In this document: positions 55,941 to 64,000 of the stretch, in pieces
Layout: every line of letters starts with the position of its first letter
How positions within the stretch are numbered: the stretch's first letter is position 1
From: Bimuria novae-zelandiae CBS 107.79
Lineage: Eukaryota; Ascomycota; Dothideomycetes; Pleosporales; Didymosphaeriaceae
DNA length: 64,000 nucleotides
Reading direction: 5' to 3'
Assembly (NCBI GenBank): GCA_010015655.1
Contig: ML976743.1
Span: 248,001-312,000 of the forward strand
Made by a program: the position numbers and the translations under genes
The notes under the pieces: generated by a model
Seen by the model: only the letters and a program-made list of their open reading frames with translations
The model's database searches: none
What the model was told of the DNA's origin: nothing

Positions 55941-57514
55941 TCATCTTCGTTTCTCATCCGAAAATCTCGGCGCACCCTCGGGTACAGGCGGGGGCTGATA
56001 GTTCCCTCTGTACCCATTAATCGGGGGTAAATCCTCTCCCACCGCCTCTTCGTAGCTTGGCGGCGCATCGTCGTATCCGGGCGCTCCCTGTGTCGAACCT
56101 TGTGCAGGCGGGAACGCGCTCCCGCTCGCGAAGCCCTGGTGCGTAGGCGTCGTTGGTGTATGCACCATTTGCGTTTGCGAGCCCGAGGATGAGCATGGCG
56201 GACCAAGGCTCTGTCCCGTCGCGGGCTTCACCTTTGTATCTGCGCCCACCAGCGTGGCTTCCAAGAGGGCCTTGGGCGGCGCGATGCCTGAGTACACCTT
56301 CACTGGCAGACGGAGCGGGAGCACAACGAGCTGGTCTTCGCCATGATTGTAAGAGCCGTAGCCAAGACCGACGCGCACTTCGAGCTCGTAGAAGCGGCTG
56401 AGATTGCATGCTGTGAAGGTCGGTGCCACAGAGTTGGGGATGACTTTGTCGGACCAGTATTCCGGGTTGATAGGGATCTCTGTGCCGATTGCATCTTGAG
56501 GCGTGCCGAGGGGGATCGCCATGTTGCTCATGCTAGCGAGGATCCAGCTGTTAGACTCTGTGCGAGTGACTTCGTGCGCACGAACCTTGGTGTAGCCTAT
56601 AAGCTCGATCTGAAGCATCTGAAGGTAGATATTCTTTGTGTGCTCGCTCATGTTCTTCACGAGCAACCTTAGGGGTAGATCTTGGTTGGCTGTGAGGATT
56701 GCTGGGTTCGGCAGTCGTGCGTCGACGGTTACGCGTGGTGTTGCCGTGGCAGTTGGTGGTATGGGTTCTGTAGAAACTTTTCTGTCAAAGAAGCCCTTCT
56801 TCTTGCCCACCGTCGGACTTTGGTTGTTCTCCAAGAACTGGTGCTGTCTTCTCGCATACGCTTCTCCGTCCGTTTGCGCTGGACGAGGTGGCTCAATGGG
56901 CAAGAGCGTAAAGTTTGCTACCGCGCGCGGGTTCTCTTTGAAGAACTGCGGTCTGTTCACAGTGACCTTTACATAGTATCTTATCTCGGCTTCGCCCGGA
57001 AAGCCGCTCAAGGATGGCGGAAGAGTGGTTTTGATGTGCTGCGTGGGTGTCTTGGCTACTTCAGGCAGTACGTTCGCGAAGGAAACGTTTGTGGTCAGGC
57101 TGTTTTGCTGCTGGCACTGCGCATTTAGGGGTATCTGGTCGCAAATCCATCAGCAGTAGCTCAGTCATCCACCGACGCTTTACTGACTTTGAATTGGAAA
57201 GGGTATTCGTAGTTTCCTGCGTTGATCGTGAAGCTAGCTTTGGGGTTGACATCCTCGGGTCGCGTGTTTGCAGGCCATACTATCTGTGTCTTGTACAAGA
57301 ACTTGTGAACTTCAAGCACGGGTCTCTGCTTATCAGGTCTGTCCGGCCTTATAGGTGCCAGTAACCTCGTGCGCGACTCTCCCTCAAGCTTAACAACGAT
57401 GTTGCTAACGTTGCCTGGATTTGGCACTCGGAGAAGGACCTTGCCGCTGAGGATATCGAGATTGGTGTAGTGATTGTAGCCGTCGGGCTGATCAAGATGT
57501 ATTTGGACGAGCAT
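55941..57514 (-). CDS. Alpha-arrestin (ART-type ubiquitin-ligase adaptor)
   Basis: Exons 57188-57514 and 55941-57134 on the minus strand (506 aa). The arrestin N-domain is clear: LDQPDGYNHYTNLDILSGKV, VSNIVVKLEGESRTR, EVHKFLYKTQIVWP, then FQFKIPLNAQC across the intron and EIRYYVKVTVNRP. The C-domain has LRLLVKNMSEHTKNIYLQML and FYELEVRVGLGYG. A PPxY motif (PPSYEEA, about residue 467) near the C-terminus should bind WW domains of an Rsp5/HulA-type ligase. Fungal alpha-arrestins steer permeases to endocytosis. The start MLVQIHLDQPDG is the first ATG of a conserved segment. The C-terminus is Pro-rich and disordered. Confidence 0.92.
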
Positions 57515-58140
57515 GGCGACTGTTGTTGTGAAGGCGGTGGCTGCCGCTCATGCGATACGAAATCTGGAGGTTTGGATTGTTTACAGTATGAGGTAATGCC
57601 GCGAGCGGGTGTTCAGCTTGGACGACACATGTCCAGCGTTATATGCTCAAGCGACTGTTGCAAAGAAAGGAATAAGCGTTTGCGCTGCGCCGGATATCGT
57701 CAAAGCTTTGCACACAGCCGGAGAAGACGCGTAGTCAAAACCGGGCACGTCGTTGTGAGTCTAGCTGAAGTTGCGGAAGGTCGGAGGGCATTTTTGGCGC
57801 CCAACTCACTCCCCGCACACGTCATAAGCCAAAAAAGTGCGCGCATTGTCGTTCTTGCCTCCATTCTAGTCTTACACTCGAACTTTACAAATCGGCGAAT
57901 AACTCGCAGCTACCCGGCCTCCATCGTGTGCGACTGCTCCCGGCAGTGATCCGGCATGTAGCCCCGTGCGGCATTCCGCGCCGCACCCCATGCACAGCCA
58001 CCAACCGCAGCCCGCTCTCAATTCTGACAACAACCACTCTCCTCAGAGTCAGGTAAGGCTAACTCAGCATACGCTGACGCGTACTTGGGGCCAAGTCGTG
58101 TTATTGCTCTTTGAGTCGGGTTGCAGCGACGGCGAAATTG
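57515..58140. other. Int ergenic region, arrestin promoter to lipase 3' end
   Basis: About 630 bases. Two open frames on the plus strand are antisense to flanking genes or unsupported. No element recognised. Confidence 0.5.
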
Positions 58141-59724
58141 TTAAAGGCCTTCCTTCGCCAGCATGTCTGGACATCCTAGAGTTAGCGCAGATACGAGACC
58201 AGGCACGAAACACTGTGTTTCGAAACCATAACCGGGAATTTATCACTCGGTCCATCATGGTTCATTGTAAAGAAATGACAGGGGCCAAACGTACCTGCAA
58301 TGTCGAGGTAGAACGCAATGGCGTTGAAGCTGGTGCGGGTCAGTGTGTGGTAAGGAGATGCTTGGGGCTGATATCTCACTTTCGCTTGCTTCCTGTGAGC
58401 TCCCAGAAGAACCATTTCAAACGGTTCGTCCAATTTATTAGATCAAGGTGACTAACCCCAATCAAAGTCCCTTTGTAATCTCCCCACTGACTCGATTTCA
58501 CACTGCTAAAGTCAGAATATCGCCAGCGGTCCCTGTTGACATAAGATACTTGCCTGACAAGGCCATCGTTAGGCCCACCTTCCCTCTCTCTAATGATAGA
58601 ATGCGAGAGGGCAAAGACGGACCATGAAGATGGCTCCAGGCTTGCTCCATATGAATAATACCTAGCTCAATCAGTCAACCAGCCAATTTAAAGACCGTTG
58701 AAGCTCACTTGATGCCTTCGACGTCTGGTGTTTTGTCATTGAATTCTCCCTGCATATACTTGCGAGTCAACTGAGAAAAGGCTCCTGTTTCCAAACCAAA
58801 GTATCCCATGATCTTGTACAGTCTTTGGATGGAGTGTGCTGGTGGACATCAGATATATTCGCAATAGCTGCAGGGAACTCACGGCCAATGGTATCGAACA
58901 TGTAGTCGGCGAAAGCGCTTCCGCGATGAGGGGTTGCGATAGTCGTCAATGACAAGACTTTGACATTGTCGGGTCTGAGGCGACTGAGCATGTATCGTGA
59001 GTCGAGTCCACTAGAGACGTTCAGCTGAGCTCGTCCATCGAGATGAGATGGTTTACCCCTGTTCATGTATCAGCTTTCACGTCCAAGGTCTCGCATCTTT
59101 AATCACACACCATGCTATGCCTACTCCACGTTAGTCTTTAGTCCGAGCATCATCCAGTACGCTGGCAGGCACCGCACTTACGCAATAATATTCACAGCTT
59201 TCCCTTGCGCCTTCTGTGCGATAATCTCGGCCAGTCGCGCTGCTCTGGCTTCAATGCTTCCAGACGGTGGCACCGAAGCCACGATGACTTCAATCCCCTT
59301 CTGTGAAAGCGCATCGGTTATACCTCTCCAATATTGAATGCCGGGGAGAAAACGTCCTGCGAGTCGTATTTCGTCGAAGCCTAGGAGGCCGTGGGCGAGG
59401 ATTATTGTGTGCTTCTAGAGAGCAGTCAACGCGAAGGCACCTACCTCATCAGCGAGCAGCGAACGTACAGGCTTGTCTGTTCAGTGTTAGCAATGTTGCC
59501 AGAGATCTCTTAGAAAGCCTACCATATTCCTCTCTGATCACCGCATATTCGTCATCCAGAACACGTCCAATGTCCGACAATCGCGGGTCTTGATTCCGTG
59601 ATGGTGCATTACTGATGGCTCTTCGACAAGAAGGTGAATAGATAGCGCGTCGTGGTTGCGGTAGCTGTAGCTGTAGCTGTAGCTGTAGCGAGCAGAACCT
59701 CGCCTGGTATAGTGGTCGTATCAT
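58141..59724 (-). CDS. Alpha/beta-hydrolase lipase with eleven exons, including 2-nt and 10-nt micro-exons
   Basis: Exons on the minus strand: 59523-59724, 59445-59476, 59182-59414, 59111-59120, 59057-59058, 58883-59010, 58709-58838, 58554-58661, 58380-58502, 58295-58329, 58141-58166 (1029 nt, 342 aa). Splicing gives HTIILAHGLLGFDEIRL, YWRGITDAL, NIIAHSMGGLDSRYM with nucleophile Ser158, TTIATPHRGSAFADY, then YKIMGYFGLETGAFSQLTRK and FALSHSIIREREGGPNDGLV. GVSHLDLINWTNR and the end FNAIAFYLDIADMLAKEGL follow. This is the fungal family of lipase-like esterases with an HSMGGLD nucleophile elbow. The elbow itself is spread over four exons. The intron after 58554 is GC-AG. The N-terminus is Gln/Leu/Arg-rich (hexamer repeat) and could target mitochondria. 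Confidence 0.88.
59661..59690. repeat. Hexamer repeat (gtagct, 5 copies) inside lipase exon 1
   Basis: Encodes alternating Leu-Gln near residues 13-21 of the lipase on the minus strand. Candidate length-variable microsatellite. Confidence 0.85.
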
Positions 59725-60289
59725 TGGCGCATTGCTGTGATGTAGGAAAGGTGCACATGAGGACGGTATCGAGCTCGATGTTCCAGAAGTTCAGGATGAC
59801 GTAACGGAACGCCTCAGGTACGACCAGGCCACTTCGAATGTTCAAAAGCTTCCAGCCCTTGCCCTCCCGTTCTACACTGTATCTAGATATCTACGTCGAT
59901 ATTGATCGTTATTGATCATTATTGATCGTTATTGCAAGATTTGAAAGTATTGTCTATGCAACGTTTATTAATGGAACTTAAAGGCTAGAACTTTTATGTA
60001 CGACAAGTCCTTATGAATAAGCCGTGCAGCTGTAAGCGACTGTACTCAAGTATGTAAAGGCAATTTTACCAAATGCACAGCATGCAGTGCGGTTTATTGA
60101 TATGCATCGTGATATTCGTGCTCCGTCTAAAAAGCTTGCCATCTTCCAATTGCATGGCCTGATATTAACATGTAACCACCCAGCGCATACGGGCATTCCC
60201 AGCATCCGGGCCATGCCCTCGATATGCGTTCCACGTAATGTGCATGTGTTCAGACTTCAAAGGCCGGTTGCACCGCCCGCCTGGGCAGT
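59725..60289. other. Intergenic region, lipase promoter to VMA10 3' end
   Basis: About 565 bases holding the 10-bp repeat listed separately. No gene recognised. Confidence 0.5.
59901..59934. repeat. 10-bp tandem repeat (attgatcRtt, 3 copies plus)
   Basis: Three adjacent 10-mers about 180 bp upstream of the lipase start codon. Could be a length-variable promoter repeat; no factor is suggested. Confidence 0.8.
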
Positions 60290-60886
60290 TTAGGTCCTTC
60301 CTCGCGGCGGCTCGGGTTTCGCGTTTGAGGCGGCCTCAACAAGCTGCTCAACGACCTTGGACCCTGACTTCTTGCCAATTTCGTCAATTTCTTTGACCTT
60401 TCCATCGGTATCCGTCTTCGCATCGTCCTCGGCCTTTTTGTTGCCAGAGCTGTGCTGTACCGGTGTTAGTCCGTACCTCATGCTGAGCAGCACCTTTGTT
60501 CACGAACCTCCTTCTCGAATTTCTGGAACTCATCCTCCTTCTCCTTCCTGTAGGCCTCAATCTCCTTTTGTGCTTCGCTTCGGGCGTCCTTTACTCGCTT
60601 CGTGCGGTCTAGTGGGGTCAGTGCGGTGACGCAGTGCTCGACAGTACATGCATACATTCTCTAGCTATGGTGGGTTAGCAGAGCACATAACGTTTTAATG
60701 TAGTTCATACCCTGCTGGACGATCTTCTGAGCCTCGCGCTCGGCCTACATCTTCGTGAGCTGCATGCATGTTGAAGTGGACTAGGTGCCTTACGTCAAGG
60801 AGCGTCTGGATACCTGCAGAGTTCTGGGCAGACTAGAAGCTGTTAGTCATGGGTAGCGACATGAATCGTCCGTCAAGACTGACCAT
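60290..60886 (-). CDS. VMA10: V-type H+-ATPase subunit G, with a 9-nt micro-exon
   Basis: Six exons on the minus strand: 60884-60886 (ATG only), 60794-60832, 60711-60744, 60656-60664 (9 nt), 60508-60608, 60290-60454 (116 aa, the family's normal length). The spliced protein is a canonical subunit G: SAQNSAGIQTLLDAEREAQ, then KIVQQAREYRTKRVKDARSE, KEIEAYRKEKEDEFQKFEKE, HSSGNKKAEDD and a short tail. Subunit G is part of the peripheral stalk that couples V1 to V0 on vacuolar membranes. The micro-exon CTAGAGAAT gives ARE and part of the next Tyr codon; without it, the RTKRVKD segment is not reached in frame. Divergent from PET117 with 178 bp between start codons. Confidence 0.94.
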
Positions 60887-61064
60887 GTTGGGAGTATGAA
60901 GCGTGGTGGATGTTCACTAGCGGAATGGAGGGCGCATAGAAGGTGCATCACACGCAGCGGACCGCCAAGATTCTGGTGGTTGTGGCCCAAGCTCCCTCTG
61001 GCCCAAAAGTCTCTCTACCGAGGAGTTCCGCAACATCCATTCACTCTTCGGTGACATTGCAATC
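60887..61064. promoter_or_regulatory. Bidirectional promoter, VMA10 / PET117
   Basis: 178 bp between the two divergent start codons, so 5' UTRs and both core promoters must be compact or overlapping. No specific factor site identified. Confidence 0.5.
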
Positions 61065-61381
61065 ATGTCGCGCGCATCAAGGCTGACGCTTGCGACGACC
61101 TCGCTGGGTGCAATTGGCATCGTCATCTTCGTCCACTACTCCCAACGGGCCGAGAAAGCTGTATGGCGCAACATCCTTCTTCAAACATGAATCGAACTAA
61201 TACCTATGTACAGGCCATGCACGCCGGTGTAATCCGTGACTACGAGCAGCAGCGGCTGAAGCGAGAACGACAGGCCGACTTCGAGATGCAGCGAGCGCTT
61301 GAGGAAGAATATAGGAAGGTCCAGACGGTTTCAGACGGCGGAGGTCCAGCGGCACAGCAAGGAGGTGGGACAGGGTCATAG
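61065..61381 (+). CDS. PET117: Cytochrome c oxidase assembly protein Pet117
   Basis: Exons 61065-61160 and 61214-61381 (87 aa). The N-terminal membrane segment and flank (MSRASRLTLATTSLGAIGIV then FVHYSQRAEKA) join over a GT-AG intron to AMHAGVIRDYEQQRLKRERQ and DFEMQRALEEEYRKVQTV, which is the Pet117 family. It resides in the mitochondrial inner membrane and acts with Cox15 in heme a synthesis and COX assembly. The C-terminus is Gly-rich and variable. A small gene that is easily missed because of the early intron. Confidence 0.93.
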
Positions 61382-62886
61382 CAGCGGGCCTGATCTAATT
61401 ACGAAGGACCGGTCAGTGTGAAGGAGAGAACCATAGCCAGAATGTGCAGGGCACCAAGGGCGCCCTTCGCGGCAGCCGCAGCTGCTTCGGCCTTGCACGC
61501 CCCGCTCCGCCCCGCCATGTGCAACGACGTTGATATAGCCTTCCCGGTTGTGTAATTCTCCGATCAGCATGTAAGGAACATGACTGTCTCAGGCTGTCTC
61601 AGTCTCTCTCCAGCCGGAGGATGCGACGGGGTGTGGAATGCGACTGGGCCACACTTCGTGAAAAATGCGACCTCCACCGGCGGAGCTATTCCAAGCTGAC
61701 CGGTTCACGAATGTATCACAGCTCCACGAAACTGTGCAACGTTCACCCTAGTATAGAGTGCGTCGCAGTCTAGTAATAGAGTGTCAGTGTCGGTTACCAT
61801 TCAACCTTAAATAAAGTAACATTAACTTCAACCGTCTACTTTCCGCGCCAATTGTACACAATTATCACTGAGCAAAATCTGGTGCTTTATTGCGTTTAAG
61901 GGGATAGCACTCAGCAAGTAGCTCTACATTCAAAGCATGCGACAGCGACCTAGATCAATTTAACATATAATGCAACACCAGTATTATCATCTATTGAGAC
62001 AACGTGCCTCAACGTAGCAGTTGCTGTAGGCTTGGTCTCATGCCATATATTCAGGCGTTCTCAATTGTATATAGGATACCTATACATTTCATCAGTAGAA
62101 CGGCTGTCCAGGCCCAGTGTGTCGCCACAATAATGGAACGCTAAACTTCATGAGATTAAGCTCAAACTAAGAGCTTAGCTCGCGTGGCAACCGTGGATAC
62201 GGCCCTTCGTTAGGCATTTCAAGGCAAACTATTTGAAATGTTGAATCGGCATTCCGGATTGCCAGCAATCGCTCAGCGGCGAAACAGAAAACTGTGCGTG
62301 CCGCTTGCCAATATACGAAAGAATTGCATCGTCATAGAAGGCTCATTGTTAGTTCCAATTCCAGAAAGCTTCGATGCCGGGAGATCATCCTTCATGAAGT
62401 CATTCCTTGGCATTGGGACAGAGGATGGCAAACGATCTCCTACGGCAGCAAAATGCGAACGGTTGAACGGCTCACGATGCTTCTACCAGCGTAAGTGGTG
62501 GATCATCTGGCCGATAGGATTTGAATTCCTTCCATTCAAGACCGGAGTAAAGCGGCGGTGCAGCCTTTCGCGTGCAACCATTTGAGGAGGCGAATCCTCC
62601 GCTCGTGGCTTAGCGGCGCCAAGGCAAATCCCGCTCTTCACCGGTGTGATTGTTTCCGCTGCAGAGCAGTGCCACCATGACATGGCGCATCTCCTACAAA
62701 TACTAGGTCTCTAACCCGGTCTTGTCCTCCCTCCACAATCAATCTACGCCAAACACGTCGCGTACAAACTAGACACCCGTCGGCTTCCCGCAGTTTGAAG
62801 TCTGTTCTTGAAAGACACATCCACCTACCATTGGGTCTCACCACTTTGCGGCATCCGAGCGCGCAACCTCACACCACATCTTCGCT
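61382..62886. other. Intergenic region, PET117 to the Gly/Ser-rich membrane protein gene
   Basis: About 1.5 kb, moderately AT-rich between 61740 and 62140. Open frames up to 115 codons (62238-62585) lack recognisable features. No RNA gene recognised. Confidence 0.5.
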
Positions 62887-63761
62887 ATGAGGATATCGCA
62901 TATCGCCACATATCTCGCTCTCGCAGCATCCACAGTCTCTGCTGCTTCGATCCCAAACTCGGACGCCGTCAATGTTCGTGAAGAGGTAGTCAGCGTGAGG
63001 AGCTCGGATGTTCTTGCTCCCGAGCATGTTTTAGAAAAGCGAAAGGGTGGTGGAGGCAAAGGCGGAGGAAGTTTAGGAGGTACGTGATGACTTTGTCAAA
63101 AACATTTGTTGGCGATCGCTAATACATACAAGGTGGCAGCAGCAGCTCAGGCTCTTCGGGCGGTTCAGGCGGTTCCCGCACGTCATCCGGCTCCAATGTC
63201 GGCGGCCGTACAAGTGCTGGCTCCGGACCTCCCCGTGCGTTCGGCGGCGGTGGCTACTACGGCGGAGGAGCCTCAGTACCCTACGGAGCGGGCCAGAAGT
63301 CGGGTAGGGGGATAGGACCAGGCGTTCTCATCGCACCCGTCCTGCTCATCGGTCTTCTGCCCGGACTTTGGCTCTACAGCGTTTACCCGTACCATTTCTC
63401 AAATCCCTACCGCTTTACAAACCAGTCGGATACAAACTCAACCAACCCGAATGGCACGAATACCACGCTGCCTGTAACCTGTCTCTGCGAGCAGTACTCC
63501 TCGTGCGGCTGCGACGAGAACGACGATCAGAAGTACCTCAACGATTTGGTTGGAAACGGCAGCTACGATGCCCTGAACAAGACCCTCGTCAACGTTGCGG
63601 ATGTGAACGGCACAAGAACACTGGTCATCAACGGAACCCTGCCAAACGGTACAACGGCTCCTGGTGGCCAGGACGATGCCGGCATTGCCCTCGCTCTGCC
63701 CAAGTTCACCGGCTACTATGCCCTAGGTATGACCGTCTTTTACTTCTGCATGTTCGCGTAG
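62887..63761 (+). CDS. Secretory-pathway Gly/Ser-rich membrane glycoprotein of unknown function
   Basis: Exons 62887-63079 and 63133-63761 (273 aa). Signal peptide (MRISHIATYLALAASTVSAA), then a dibasic site (LEKRKGGGG) that may be a Kex2-type cleavage point, a low-complexity Gly/Ser region, and a membrane segment GPGVLIAPVLLIGLLPGLWL. An ectodomain with many N-glycosylation sequons follows (NQS, NST, NGT, NTT, NGS, NKT, NGT) and a Cys cluster CLCEQYSSCGCDEND. A hydrophobic C-terminus (YYALGMTVFYFCMFA) suggests a second membrane or GPI-like segment. This matches an uncharacterised Pezizomycotina family (I believe a DUF, number not certain). A cell-surface role is inferred. Confidence 0.82.
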
Positions 63762-64000
63762 ACGAATGCTAGATTCTAGCAGGACACCCACCGTTGTGTC
63801 CTAAATACTTTTTTTTCCCTTTTGTACTTCACCTGTACTTCACCTTCTACGACCACTACGACTACGGAAAGCCTCTAGGCATTCTACGGTGTTTGGATTG
63901 GTTGTAAAAGAAGTTGTTTGATTGAGCTGGAATATACCCTTTTGTTTTTTTGAGGGAATTGCTGAATGGTGGTGTGCTTGACACGGTGTACACGCAGTAG
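63762..64000. other. 3' flank to window end
   Basis: T-rich 3' UTR-like sequence (runs of T at 63809-63816 and 63943-63950). No gene seen before the window edge. Confidence 0.5.

Noticed and set aside
59901..59934. Tandem repeats considered as a CRISPR-like array.
   Set aside because: Adjacent 10-mers without spacers in a eukaryotic genome; a simple repeat.

Overview
The window is eukaryotic chromosomal DNA from a filamentous ascomycete (Pezizomycotina; Dothideomycetes is my best guess). The evidence is dense, short-intron genes (about 40-130 nt introns, GT/GC donors, CTAAC/CTGAC-like branch sites), fungal-specific proteins (acetamidase, ACS-family permease, NmrA-like protein, fungal F-box proteins, TMA23, PET117) and an AT-rich island that looks like a RIP-mutated transposon. 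I modelled about 67 introns by hand. Every spliced model given below is divisible by three and restores conserved motifs unless I say otherwise.

Layout. 1-5.4 kb: 3' end of UAP1, zinc-knuckle GIS2, meiotic recombinase DMC1. 5.7-6.6 kb: a broken SDR pseudogene. 7.0-10.1 kb: an AT-rich island bounded by perfect 75-bp terminal inverted repeats and a 7-bp direct repeat. 10.2-14.1 kb: UTP11, an HSD10-like SDR and TMA23-like G-patch protein. 15.6-21.4 kb: THG1, carrying a huge low-complexity insertion, convergent with lipin PAH1. 22.1-27.8 kb: an FN3/coiled-coil membrane protein, TAF9 and CMC1. 27.9-30.2 kb: a piggyBac-like transposon with 39-bp inverted repeats and one in-frame stop. 31.3-36.3 kb: a secreted metallophosphoesterase and an MFS transporter with a long disordered N-terminus. 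37.4-43.7 kb: a stop-containing SGNH hydrolase, then a divergent acetamidase/ACS-permease pair with GATA sites between, then a stop-containing NmrA-like gene. 44.5-49.1 kb: a hypothetical protein, a sorbose/mannitol-type SDR, a small secreted protein and a peroxisomal SCP2 protein. 49.8-57.5 kb: a dead F-box gene, an intact F-box gene and an alpha-arrestin. 58.1-61.4 kb: a lipase with 11 exons, VMA10 and PET117 (the last two divergent). 62.9-63.8 kb: a Gly/Ser-rich membrane glycoprotein.

Themes. Housekeeping genes (RNA processing, transcription, proton pump, respiratory assembly, lipid signalling) are interleaved with an accessory stretch (about 27-52 kb) that holds transposon sequence, nutrient-uptake genes and several genes carrying isolated nonsense codons. 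The most unusual features are in gene structure: micro-exons of 2, 7, 9 and 10 nt, several lying inside active-site or nucleotide-binding motifs; four GC-AG introns; and a THG1 gene whose catalytic domain and C-terminal tail are separated by about 470 extra codons. No tRNA, rRNA, CRISPR or bacterial-type operon was seen.
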